Assembly (NCBI GenBank): GCA_009733575.1
Contig: ML769708.1
Coordinates: 1-64,000, forward strand
Source: Gymnopus androsaceus JB14
Lineage: Eukaryota; Basidiomycota; Agaricomycetes; Agaricales; Omphalotaceae
Length of the DNA: 64,000 nt
Direction: 5' to 3'
A model generated the notes under the pieces. That model was not told the DNA's origin and did not search any database. It worked only from the letters and a program-made list of their open reading frames with translations. The position numbers were made by a program, and so were the translations under genes. This document shows, one piece after another, positions 1-13,228 of the stretch; the first letter of the stretch is position 1; the number at the start of each line of letters is the position of its first letter.

Positions 1-971
1 GCTGTTTCTTGAAGGTAGTATCTTTGGGACGCGATGGTAGCCGGGTGCTCATCAAAAGGTTGGCAACAATGAGGAGGATGAGGTTGAAGAGAGCACTAAC
101 GCGGACACCCCATGCAAAACCAAGCCGCCCGTGAAAGAGATTGTTGAGCATGATCGGATGAACAAGACCAACCAACAGATGAACCAGCCTGAGCAAGTCC
201 CATCATCAATGAGCGCCGTTTCTTGAAGTGATGCGAGAGGACACCAATGGCCGGTACATAAAGCATTCCAACTGCTATACCAAGCCCGAGACCATTGGCA
301 AGAAACATCTTATCAAAACTGAATAAAGAACAGATATGGGTGAGAGGTACAGGTCATACCTGCCAAAATTGCTGCTCTTGGCAGAACGATGTCATGACAA
401 GGCAGAAAACTAGGAGAGCTGAGCCAGATATCATAACCCATCGGCTAGAATCTGAATCGAGACAGAATCGACACCTCAAGGTACTATAATGACTCACAAA
501 TAGCCATGGTCCATTGCATAACCACAAGGAATGCCAGAACAACCGAGAAAAAGCACCTGCACACTTCCGATCCAGCTTATCTGAAATGAGGAAGAATTGC
601 TTAGGTATTCGCGAACAAAGAAATCTGAAGTGTCGTTAAAGACAGCCATTGAGAAGAAAAGGCACGCTTGCCTTCATAGACGCCAAACGCGTTCACATAT
701 CTATCCGGAAAGGCTAAGCAAGGGTAGATTTTTTGGATAGGAAGATTACGGGTTACCCAGAAGAGCAGAATACTGCAAGAAATCTGAAGAATATTTGAAT
801 TTTCTTACATTGCAAAATACAACAAAGAACTTACGCGCCGATCAAGGTGGACCATGCTGCAGGCCCCCCATCTGGAACGTCCATACAGGGCAGGGTGTCG
901 AGTCCGGGCACGCTGTCCTCGACGCCATCGACGGAGACAAGCTTTTCTGAGGGGAAAGTGGGGCGTTCCAT
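1..971 (-). pseudogene. MFS transporter, monocarboxylate-transporter (MCT) type, 5' part, frameshifted
   Basis: Membrane carrier of the major facilitator superfamily, resembling fungal MCT/riboflavin-type permeases; substrate unknown. Exon 1 runs 971 to 835: it starts with MERPTFPSEK and ends at the family-typical DGGPAAWSTLIGA, followed by a GTAAGT donor. Exon 2 carries YVNAFGVYE, the MCT signature after the first helix; later exons carry SSFQISWIGSVQV, MISGSALLVFC and GLGIAVGMLYVPAIG. An intron at about 309-354 is normal. The intron at 625-671 begins with GC rather than GT. Near 170-173 one extra T shifts the frame between SSVG and GLVHPIMLNNLF, so the coding frame is broken unless this is a sequencing error. 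The gene leaves the window at base 1, with roughly the first 210 residues visible. It diverges from the sulfhydrylase gene. Family assignment is firm; functionality is doubtful. Confidence 0.72.
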
Positions 972-1281
972 GCTGGTGAGCGGATGAGTGTGTTCGACTG
1001 ACCCATGTCATTGTTATCCAAATAAAAGCTCCGATCTCGGTAGCTAACGCAGATTTCTCCGAAGGGCTAATCAGATGTGTCAAAAGTACACTGCCCCGGA
1101 TGATCGATCTCGGCATGAATGATGAGTTGCCAAACTTACTTTGAAAAAAAAAGTACTTCCTAATTTGACAGTTTAAGATCCGGCCGGCGTTTGTTAGAGT
1201 AAGTCCACAGCGGCCTTGCATTACATTAACACATGACAAAATTCTGCTCAGCAGAAATACCCATTCAACTGACCTTCAATA

Positions 1282-1289
1282 TCACGTGA
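1282..1289. promoter_or_regulatory. TCACGTGA E-box (Cbf1-type site), distal
   Basis: Perfect palindromic TCACGTGA about 470 bp upstream of the sulfhydrylase start. In ascomycete yeasts Cbf1 binds this sequence to activate MET genes with Met4. Whether this fungus uses the same factor is inference. Confidence 0.45.
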
Positions 1290-1322
1290 CTAGGACATGC
1301 CTGTTATGGTTTATCCTGTATA

Positions 1323-1330
1323 TCACGTGA
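1323..1330. promoter_or_regulatory. TCACGTGA E-box (Cbf1-type site), proximal
   Basis: Second perfect TCACGTGA, in the opposite arm of the same palindromic element, about 430 bp before the sulfhydrylase ATG. Paired sites next to a sulfur-amino-acid gene fit sulfur regulation; not proven. Confidence 0.45.
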
Positions 1331-1755
1331 TATTTCAGTTGCACTGAAAGGATTCTTTTCTGCCGAGCAGAATTTTGTAGCCTTACCGTGTGAATATTCC
1401 TGTGGGATTCCATTCTCCATCAGTGTCACCATCTAGTCATCAAGATCCGTGATATATTGCCACACAACCTCAACTGACTCGGATCCTGTTGCGGGAGAAG
1501 TTGAATAAAGAGGGGAAGGATCTGTCAGGCTATCTGCTGTAAGGTATGATCTCTATTCACCAAAAATATGATAACTCAACTGAGCATTGATGCGTTACCG
1601 TAGGCACTTCCAAAAGTCCTCGGGGCAAAAATCGCGTTACGTGAAGATTTCTTTTGGCCTTCTCCGAATTGAGAGTCGACTTCAAACATATTGATAAGTT
1701 TACTGCCTAAACTCCGTATACGTACCTTCAATCATTGCCCACACACGCCTTCAGT

Positions 1756-3770
<2,015 letters not shown>

Positions 3771-5181
3771 GTGTTTTGAAGGAGGAATATTGGTTTCATA
3801 TTGACAAACTGTTTCTTCAGAAGAGATGACTAAGGAGGTTATAGCACCTTCTCTTGAAGCAAGGCTTCCGCCCATGTCGCTGATTATGATCAGGATAGAA
3901 AATCTAATCCGGTTGTCTGATAATCTTCCGAGCCACTCTGGCCAGTAGCCTAGCAGCTATTCCATCGTAAGGGCTGTGAGTAATTGCGGCAAAATGGAGG
4001 GTTTTTGTTTGACAATGGGGTTGTTAATCAGAATTTTCCACCCTTAAGGGTCTGATGTTATAATTGTTGTCTATATACACCTGTCTTCCACCTTCTGGGG
4101 TATCACGGACCTTCTCAGGAGCTCATCATGTCAGCAAAATACAGCTTGGAACAAGTTGGACAAACATGCAATCGGAGTAGGGGTAAGGTTAAGACTTGAA
4201 AGCAGGAAAGCATTTCCCTGCTCAAAAAAGTTATGGTAATTTTTCTGCAATTTTATTCCCAGAGATCATTGTTTTCACTGACATTTGGGTCATGACTCAG
4301 TGACGCAGCCCTCTCTAGCACTAGCTGTAATCAAATGTTTAAGCCAAAGTAATGGAAGATGAAAGAAGTACATAATTTGTGTACAAGAGAAGTACAGTGC
4401 CCTGGGCAAATTTTGTGTCAGTATAGCCAACAATCATTAATCATTTGACATCAGGAAAACCTGGGTGTTTGCCCAGGAAGGGTACCCTTGGTACAGAACT
4501 GTTGAACAGCAAGTGAGACCAAATGGTGAGCTGCTGTACAGTGCTGTAAAAAAGGCCAATATAATTCACATCAACCACAGAGCTGTCCAGTTCTTGTTGA
4601 AAGATACGCTTGCAATCATGGACACATGATCAGGTACTTTGTACTGTGATATTCAACATCAGCTTACCAATCACCAAAATGACATTCCTATGTGTTGATA
4701 TCATTTGATTAATGTCATTCACTATTTACGTACATGTGATTATAGCTATGATATCAACTGCTGATGTATATACATACATCACATTGTAGGGACCATTGTC
4801 TGCATAGACACTTACCAATACTGTACCTATTATTTAGTATATAAGCTGTAGTAGTTTACCTGTAGTCCCCATTGCTCTGCATACTACTGCTTCACTATCC
4901 TCACTGACATTACTAAACTCTCTCACAACTGTTTCATCTCTCAAGCTCTACACTTGGTTAGTAATGTGATTTCTGGATCCGTATGTGCCCTGCACACATT
5001 AGTAGCAATTATACTGTATGCTTCAAGTATTGTTTAAGTATTGTACAAACTTTTAAAGAGACTTGCAATATTTACCAAAGGTCATATGTAGGGTGAGCTT
5101 GAGCTTTCCCAGGGCGTTATATAACTGCTAGGGTGTGACAAGAGTGTTTTAACCTCAAGGCCAGAATTTAGGCCTTCAGCT
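3771..5181. other. Gene-free intergenic stretch with possible LTR relic
   Basis: No protein family recognised on either strand. Around 4790-4970 there is a TATATAAGC box followed by a pyrimidine-rich, LTR-like leader (TTCACTATCCTCACTG), which may be an old solo LTR; no second copy was found in the window. The rest is AT-rich sequence without clear structure. Confidence 0.35.
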
Positions 5182-5530
5182 AGCACACCAAAAGTGCTAA
5201 AAAATCTGCTCAAACACAATACTAGCTGATTTATAAAATTTGTATCAGAAATCACATATGAATGAAAATTTGAGTGAAATTTGATTATTCGGTCAAACAG
5301 TCTTGTTTAGTAAAAATATACATATCAGTAAATTGTTTAGATAAACTGATGAAGGGCTTGAATTATAGCATATCTGAGTTCCTGAAATGGTAAATGATTT
5401 GTCATGTATTGCACATCAAATCAGTCTGAGTGAAATATTTCCTCTCAGGTATATTTTCAGACAATATGAAAAGTTGTATAAATAATCACAACAGAATACC
5501 TGAAAAGCCGCAATGCACTTTTGGTGTGTG
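5182..5530. mobile_element. MITE with CACACCAAAAGTGC terminal inverted repeats
   Basis: The left end GCACACCAAAAGTGC is matched by an inverted copy (GCACTTTTGGTGTGTG) about 350 bases away. No coding capacity. The left end and part of the interior (CAATACTA.TGATT) recur in the foldback element at 21850, so the two form a family. Confidence 0.6.
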
Positions 5531-6634
5531 GATGATGACCTCAAAGTTCTTGATTAAAATCTTAATTATTGACATCAGGTCAAGGGGCTTCAAAGTTTAG
5601 AAAAACCAATTGCAGGTCAAGCTTTTTTGGAAGGCTTGAGCCTCGGACCTACCTGCCTTGTGACCATTCCCACACCCATATATGGTATATCAAGAAGATT
5701 AGATTAAGCCTCAGCTACTGACATTTTTTACTACCGCTGCTATTATTATACACCTGGCAATGTTGAGTATCCATGTCTTCATGAAGTATGTTAGATTAAT
5801 GCACCCATGTGGTACTACAAAGATATATGTCAGTATCAGTCTCATGAGTGCATGGAGGAATGAATATTTCCTACATTCTGAAATCAAGTCCTTATTTGAC
5901 CTTAATTCAGACCATAGGGAAACAGTCACATCAAGATGGAGAAGAGCCTTGGAGTCAGCTTATACCTACATAACACCTGACAAAACATGATTATATCCAC
6001 TTTTAGGCATACATGACCCATGTTAGAACCTGTTTGCAACCCACCTATATGTGTAAAAGCAAATCTACCACTGATTGGTGCTTCAGAGCAGGCAAAATGT
6101 TTTGTAGTAAGTACCTTTCCACTTGCTTGAATCCTTGAAATATTCCAGGTGCTATTAGGACATGGTTGAAAGCACTGCATAGGCACTGTACCTCCTTAAT
6201 TCATTACACCAACTAAGTACTTACATGCATGTAGAACTTTTAAGTTTGTTATATCTTTGGATAATTCCTGGATGAAATGTTTGGATAATTCTTTTTGGCA
6301 ACCCTGTTGGCTGCAACAACCCCTTCAACAACCCCATGTAATGCCAGGCATTACACCAGAAGATGCATGGGTCACACAATTTAGAACAGTGAGACAGTAA
6401 CAGACAATGATACATAGCAGGGGTGTTCCATTGAAAGCAAGGCAAATGAACCTCAATCAAAAGAACTTCCTGCAATGCCTGTGCACATTCAAAACACAAG
6501 TGCAGCATGTACGTAGCGGGAGTTAGCCACACAGGATGTTTGCAAATGCAGAAGAATAGGAAGAGCATGCTAGTCTGCCTTGGAACTGTCTGACAATGTA
6601 GTTTTCGTAGGCTGGGTGTTGTGAAACATACAGT
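5531..6634. other. Gene-free stretch
   Basis: Open frames of 60-170 codons occur on both strands, but none has recognisable domains, codon periodicity or splice structure. I see no gene here. Confidence 0.4.
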
Positions 6635-7154
6635 TAGGGTTTTAAGGTCCAATTCAATGAACTGCAAATAAACTGTGAATTGCATTGGATTGCACTGGGA
6701 AATGCACTGCTGAAGGTTGCACTGATGCACAGTTTAAATCAGTGCCAGTTCATGGTGCATTCAATTTTTGAAAATTACTTAAACTGCCTTGCATCAGTTT
6801 AAATCTGTGCAAATTAATACTAATACAAACAGAGCTTTGAGCACTCTTATCATGCTGAAATTACATTCCAATAGTATATACATGATAAACAGGACATTTA
6901 CCAGCTGGGTTGGCATTATAATGTTGAGGTACTCTATCTTTAGATGTAAGAATGACCAGTTCAAGCCAGTTGAAGTTGTGAATTGCATTGAACTGCACTG
7001 AAAAATGCTCTGCTAAATATTGCACTAATGCACCATTTTAAACCAGTGCCAGTTTACAGTTCATCCAGGTTTCAAACAATCTTGCACTGGTGCAATTCAT
7101 GATTCATTGCAAATTTAGCAAATAAACTGAATTGAATTGGACCTTAAAACCCTA
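6635..7154. mobile_element. 520-bp MITE with AGGGTTTTAAGGTCCAATTC terminal repeats, TA target
   Basis: The left end reads TAGGGTTTTAAGGTCCAATT and the right end is its exact inverted copy ending CCCTA. Both are flanked by or end in TA, consistent with a TA duplication (Tc1/mariner-like). The interior holds repeated TGCA-rich words (TGCACTG, AATTGCA) in both orientations and no transposase. Confidence 0.65.
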
Positions 7155-7540
7155 TGTACAGTGGTACCTCAGCATTTTATGTCAGAATAAAAATGAGCTG
7201 CAAGAACACAAAACACACCTCAGCCAAACCCAAATCCTCTAAAAATTCTCCCAGTTGAACACTCATGCGCTCGAGATCTGTTGGTGAGCAAAATGCGATG
7301 ACGTCGCATTCTTGGCAGACCATTCCGTGCTTCAATTTGCTTTGACAGAGTGTAGCATCAGGAAAACCTTAATTTGCAAAATTAGCATAAAAACTCCTAA
7401 AATTGACAAGAATATCATAAAATAGGCATATATGCATTTTTTATGCAATCGTATGCAAATTGTGTTAAAAATGTGGTGGTTCATGCAAATTTGTCCCATA
7501 TGATTCAATGAAAAGCAACATTTCTACACAAATTGAGTAC
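7155..7540. other. AT-rich gap 3' of the Plavaka relic
   Basis: Contains GCAT-rich AT sequence; no gene, terminal repeat or target duplication found that would define the end of the transposase element. Confidence 0.35.
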
Positions 7541-10500
7541 TTAAAGTACATACAGTAAATGGTCATGCTGGTCAGGAAATGGGTTCACCAAGAATGATTT
7601 GCACTTGTCCATCACATTACTACTGGCCCAAGTTTGATCTGCAACTTTTCCGAAGCGTGGTGTCAGCGCAACACTCCGCGTTACCCATGTCAAATCAGCA
7701 ACACTTGCTAAATTTCCTCCCTTGCGCGAAACAGACTGGATAATCTTGTAAAGGAAATGGTTTGCACCCGGCTTACTGAATGCTGAGAACCATTCAATGT
7801 ATGCAAGGTGCTTTGGCCACTTGGAAAATGGAACATCTTTGCACAAGTTGCTCATAGTTGCCAGAGGGAGCAAGAACACCAAACAAAGTTGACCAACTCG
7901 GAATGCTTGCAAATTTCAGCTTGTCAGTGGTTTTGATTTTATGGTATGCTATATTCACTGTTCACATACCTTTCACAGGTTCATCGGTACCATCACGAAC
8001 CCTAACCAAAGCTGCATCAAATCTACCTGGGACTGGTTGATTGCGGCGATCTCGGCTTGAAGGCTGAATGTGGATTGAGTTGACAATCCCGCATGCGAGC
8101 GTAACTGGATCAATATGGGTGTATTTTGTGAGATGGTACACTCCAATCTTGAAGCTGAAGTCGGTGTCAATGTCAAGAGCTGCAGCTTCAAGTAGAGTTC
8201 CAGATAAAGCTGGATTATGAAGCTGCACAATAAAATGTGCAAGTGCTGTGTTGAAGAAGGGCACATTGTACCTCCTATCTGCTGTTGGTAAGTCAACACA
8301 TTGGATGGTGGGATGTTTCAACATATGAAGAGTGTGTTGATAAGAGAGAGCCAGAGGTATCCATTCCACTGGTACAATCTTTGGTTTCCCATTATGCACC
8401 CAATCGAGGTAGCTTGCATGTTGCATCACCTTCTCCTTGCACTCCAGCCAGAGAGTCATCTGAGGATACTCATCTTTATGATTGGTTGCTCAATATGCAT
8501 CCTTTGCCAAATCAATGTGGAGTCATTCCGTGTATTCGGTGTTGGTATTATCGTAAGTTCCGATGAATTTGCATTTTTTGACATAGTGATTGAGAAAGTG
8601 GAGCTTGGGAAGACGAAATCCTTGCATACACCAAGGTCAACAAAGATCTGCTTTTCAGCATGAAACTGCTCTAGAGTGCTCTGATAGATTATCAGGGTCT
8701 TATCAGTTTGCACTGTATACTGAGCCAGATACAAGACATCAATGAGAGCGCGGACACTTTGAATGAGATGTGGTGCTGCAAGCCCGCCAGGTAGCGGAAT
8801 GTTGAAAATGATGCTGAGTAGGAAACAGGAAATGTCATTATGTTCCTGTCCGGTGATACACGAGAGAGAGCTGATGCCTTTCATGAACAGGTGAACATGA
8901 TGATTTTGTGGAAGTCAACAACAGCAAGCATCAATCTCCACAGGACCAAATACATCGATGACCCACTCTTTCAAGTGTTTCAAGACTCCCTGATAGAGCT
9001 GATGCAGAATATCTGGCACTATCAAGCGATAAACGTTTGAATACAGCAGATCCTGCCAAAAAGGATAGTAAATATTCTTTATACCTGCTTCTTTGCATGG
9101 TTTATTGAATTCTAAAGGCCCTTCATTGTCAAATTTATCCAGAGCAAGTAAGATTTTCAAAAGATCTCGAATGGGATGAAGGGCAGTATCATTTCCCATA
9201 TACTCTTGGAGGATTGCGCATTCCACGCAGGTTCCTGTTTTGCAACAAGCAACCAGCACCTGCTTGGGATAATCTGTGCAGTACGCTGTGAACAGAGGAT
9301 GTCCCCGTTGCTTGACGCCATCACCACCTGTAAGATGAATCCCATCCAAGCCGGAAGTCGCAAGTGGAGAGATGATGTAATTCATAGCAGCATGGAATAG
9401 ATTTGCCAGACTCCTTCAACAAGATGATTTATTGGTGATATGTTCGAGCTTTGAAGTTGGAAGATATCCTATCAGAATGTACGCCCAGCAAGAAGGTATG
9501 TGACAAATTTCTTTTGGAATATTTCCTATTGTTAAGTAGATAGGATAGGCGGATGTTCCACAAAACGTAGTGACCAGAGTCTTATCTTTAGATAGGATAA
9601 CCGGTATGATAGTAGCTCCGGGACGCTCACGGTCAAGAATCTCCTGAGAAATGTCAGCATGTGACATTGACTTGTTGATAGCTGGGTTTTAATTCACCTG
9701 TCTTGAGCACCACCATCACCCCATATGCATGTCATGGTACATCCTAGTCTCTAGGAAGGAGTCCGCGAAGTGCTTCTCCGGTGCATATTTCATGTATTTG
9801 GCAAACTGAGGCTCCGAGTACAGCGCTTTCACACAAGCATTGATATCCCGGAAGTACACTTCAAATGCCTCACCCTGTACCACAACCTCTTCAACCTGGA
9901 ACAGTGGCCTGGTTAAAGGTATCTTCTTGTCTATAATGTTGTTTAACTCGTTTGCCGACTTGTACAACAGGCCAAGCTTCTCACATAACTGCAAATTTGT
10001 CAGTTTCAAACTTGGACTCGAAAACATTGGTTCAGCTCACCCCAGGGATACTAAACAGCTCTGTCAATGCTGTTGAGCTCCGATACAAATGGGTACCATG
10101 GATTATGAGGACCACCAGGCTGATGGAGATTGCCTTGGTACCGTTTGTGCTCAGGAGCTCGGTGTCCAGTGGGTGCACCTGCATGTGGGTCAGGGTAATG
10201 CTGAACATACAGCCACTTGGGTAGTGCTATTTCAGCTTCGAGATGTTTGTTGACTGGGAAATCAACATCTGGAACGGCATTGGTGAGTAGCATAGCTGGA
10301 GAAGGGGATTGGGCTTTGTCAGATCCAAGCAAATCAATTGGCGAAGGACTACGGGACAGCGGTGGACTATGAATTGGTGCTGAAAATGGAGACGGTGAGG
10401 ATGGAGGTGAAGGCTCCCAGGATCTTTCACAACTAGTCGCCAAGGTCTGAGTATGAGAGGTACCCATCTTCCCCGTCATCAGCTCAACCGTATTCCATTG

Positions 10501-10897
10501 CCCCATAATCCACTGCCGCATCCATATCAATGTTGACATCAGCAATCTGTCTTTTGTCCCATTCTTCATCATCATCTGCTTGATTCTCAATGCGTCCGCT
10601 ACTCTCTGCGCCTTCCATTGTACTGAAGTCCAATCCATCCTTTCCGGAGTGCCAGTTGGAAAAGTCTCAAGGTTCTTCAAGATCAGCAAAATCTCCGAAG
10701 TAATCTCGTTCTGGATCAACTTGTGGTGAGGTTTCACCTCTTTCAAGGTTGTGCAGATTCCGGATGAGCTCCAGAGGAGGCTGGTACATATTGTCTTCGG
10801 CAAGAGCAGCGCATCCACATTTCTGAGTTGTTTGTATGTGTCTAATATAGCTGTTGTCACTGAAGCTCCTTCTGTACGACTCACAAGTCGTGGGCAT
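7541..10897 (-). pseudogene. Plavaka-type transposase relic
   Basis: Transposase of a fungal cut-and-paste DNA transposon (Plavaka family, usually grouped with CACTA-like elements). Reading right to left it has an N-terminal zinc-finger-like segment (MPTTCESYRRSFSDN.YIRH..TTQKC), a Ser/Pro-rich linker, FEVYFRDINACVKAL, the strongly conserved PGATIIPVILSKDKT with YPIYLTIGNIPKEI, LDGIHLTGGDGVKQRGHPLF, VPDILHQLYQGVLKHLKEWV, MKGISSLSCITGQEH and MTLWLECKEKV, and a C-terminal part near 7600-7900. Introns are present (for example a 5' GTGAAT..CTCAG intron near 9646-9700). A TGA at 9716-9718 replaces a residue just before the conserved WW, the first zinc-finger Cys partner reads Tyr, and the C-terminal 350 bases have several stops. 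Dead copy; TIRs were not located. Confidence 0.8.
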
Positions 10898-11359
10898 GGT
10901 GGTAGATTGAATGTGAGTCCCAAAAGCTTGTTCCAATGCTGCTGATTGACAATTGATGGAACAGAGAATTAAAGTTTTGTGTTTTGTGTTTTGATTTGTT
11001 GAACCATCAATTCGCTTTTTCAACTTCAACCAAGTCCATCTTGTCTTTGTTTCTGCGATCTTGAGGGCCTTCTGCAAAAACAAAAGGTAATTTTGCCAGA
11101 GAGTGATGCACCAGCAAAGCCTGGTATGCTACAATTTTTTTTCTTTTTGTGCAACTTCGACTTTTTCTGATGCTTTTACCACAGATTGTCCACTTCCACC
11201 ACAGTGATATTCAACTTCAAAGGAATTCCTCCATTCCTTCTTCCTTCTCACCGAATTCATTTTCATTTCATTCCTCGCGAAAATCTCCGAAATCGCTCAT
11301 TTCCTTCTCCGGGAATTCACCACTTTCTCAATTTGCCACTTTCTCTCTCTCCCACTAAG

Positions 11360-13226
11360 ATGACTACCACGAGACAGCAAAGCAAGGACGCCGCTGGTGC
11401 TGCTGGCGCTCCTCCTCATCAGCCAACAGAGACAGGGAGCAACGCTGGACCTTCTAGACACCGGCGAGGTCAACAGCAGCCACCTTCTCCACCGCGCCCA
11501 CAGCAGCAGAAGCGTTCAAACAGGAGTCTCCTACACCTTCTAAACAAAGACCACGTCAACCCAATCTCTTGTCACAGGGCACCTCTCTCCGCGCCACCTG
11601 CTCCTCCCCCATTCCGTGGTATCCGACCACCTCCAGTCTCTCCTTGGAATGGGATCCATGCACCACTGGTGCCCCCTACTCCTCCCTCGCAAGTACAACC
11701 ATCTGGCTTGGGCTGTTTGGCTCCTCCACTCAGTGCAAGCAGCTGGGGTGGGATTCTGACCCTGACCGCCTTCAACGCGGAATACGGTGGCCAGGATCTC
11801 GGCTCCTCAGCTTCGAGATGCAGGCAGGATAGTCACCCAGCCCAGGGACAACATGGTGAGGTTTTTAATTCTCTCTCGTTTCTCCTTGACAACTTGTCAT
11901 TTCTCCTTGACGTTTCCATTGATTCTCCTCAATGTTTCCATCTTGTCATTTCTCCTTGACTCGCGCACATATGTTTCTTCTTGAACATGCGCTAACCTAG
12001 TTTCTCCTCTAGGTTCTCACCTAGGCTCCTTCCACTCTCACAGGTCAGCCTTTGAGCGACGTCTCCGAGGATCTGGACATGGTCCAGCTCCACCTCTTCG
12101 AAGCCCTTTGCAGGCACCTCTACCCCCTCCTTGTTCACCTCATTCACAATGCCAAGACGTCTTGGATCGCCGATCCCGCTCTCCCCGCAGATGAGAGACC
12201 CACACTCCAAACCATCAGGCCACCCAGGATCCTGGGTTACCTGCTGGCAAAGATTCGGCAAATGGGGACGAGGAAGGAGACCTCAAAGGTAGTTGATGCA
12301 ATCCAAGCAGGGCCCAGCTGTACTCCTACATGGAGCCCTTCCGCTTGGAGAGCATCGCCAATAACCTCGTCGCCTCCACCCTTCAAAACGGTATGAAGAC
12401 CTTCATCCCAATGGCTTACTTCGCATCTCGTTACGCCAACTCAACCCTGAAACCTGTTGAGTCCGCGGATGCTAGTGCTATCATCCTCAATGGTTCCGGT
12501 GGTATCAAGGTGAAGTCGAGGTCATTCACCAAAATCCCGCTGTCTCAGATAGACATGAACAACTTCAATAGCATTTCCCGTGGATTACCCAGAGCAGTCC
12601 GCCAGCACTTCATTCCTAAAGGAGCATCTACCCCAGGGCACAAGCTTGCCCTTGCTATTGCTGACATGTTCCAGGCGATGTTCGACATGGTTCGGGATCG
12701 ATCTGACTTTGAGCTCGGCTTCAACATCTACAAGATCTACGTGGACAGAACCTACTGCCAATGGTTCACCTTCCCCAATGACAACATCCGCATTGACCTC
12801 TTCCACTCGGGTCTCTTCCAAGAATCGCTCCTCTCCTGGCAGACGCTTAAGGTGAAGGAGGAAGAGGCTTGGCAGAAGAACCAGAAGCAGCCAAACACGT
12901 CCTCACAACCATTCTCCAGGGGTCAAGGAAATGGCCAGAAGCGCTCCTTTCGCAATGGAGAATTGTCCTCGAAAGAGAACTTGTGCACAGGCACTAAATG
13001 CAAATGTTACCTCTGCGGTTCCTACAACCACAACTGGAATTTCCATAAGCCAAAATCCTCCGATTTCTTGCGTAAGTCCAGTCGACAATACGTCAACTCA
13101 GATGGAAATGCCTATTGCATCAGCTTCAATGGTCCCTCTGCCTGTACCAAATCACACTGCATGTTCACCCACAAGTGCGGATTATGTGGATCCTCGGAAC
13201 ACGGAGCCCAGGAGCACCCATGCTAA
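11360..13226 (+). pseudogene. Gag-like protein of the DIRS-like element
   Basis: Nucleocapsid-like protein expected to package element RNA. It opens with MTTTRQQSKDAAGA and a long Pro/Gln-rich region. A likely intron follows (about 11855-12042), then a helical segment LSDVSEDLDMVQLHLFEAL. The frame shifts near 12310, after which the protein runs 12330-13226. The C-terminus has two Cys-rich zinc-binding motifs, CYLCGSYNHNWNFH and, after SACTKSHCMFTHKC, CGLCGSSEHGAQEHPC, before TAA at 13224-13226. The following RT frame starts at once in the +1 register. Family assignment rests on the neighbours and the knuckles; the N-terminal half is poorly conserved. Confidence 0.6.
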
Positions 13227-13228
13227 TG

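Larger units (their letters stand above)
1236..1379. repeat. 144-bp imperfect palindrome (foldback/MITE-like) in the divergent promoter
   Basis: The ends are inverted copies of about 22 bases (ACAAAATTCTGCTC.GCAGAAA, one mismatch). The arms continue inward with CAACTGA and ATATCACGTGA in inverted orientation, so the whole segment can fold back on itself around a centre near 1305. No transposase gene is present. It lies between the MFS start (971) and the sulfhydrylase start (1756). Confidence 0.6.

Noticed and set aside
805..1239. 144-codon minus-strand frame covering the MFS first exon
   Set aside because: It reads the first exon in the wrong register; the real exon starts at 971 with MERPTFPSEK.
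4500..4700. tRNA or other structured RNA gene
   Set aside because: Scanned by eye here and elsewhere for tRNA B-box (GGTTCGAATCC-like) pairs; none convincing was found in the window.
6221..6730. 169-codon open frame on the minus strand
   Set aside because: No domain or splice context; its 5' end lies in the MITE at 6635 and the sequence is Cys/His-rich by chance of TGCA repeats.
11992..12261. Minus-strand frame opposite the DIRS-like gag
   Set aside because: Shadow of the plus-strand gag; no family signal.
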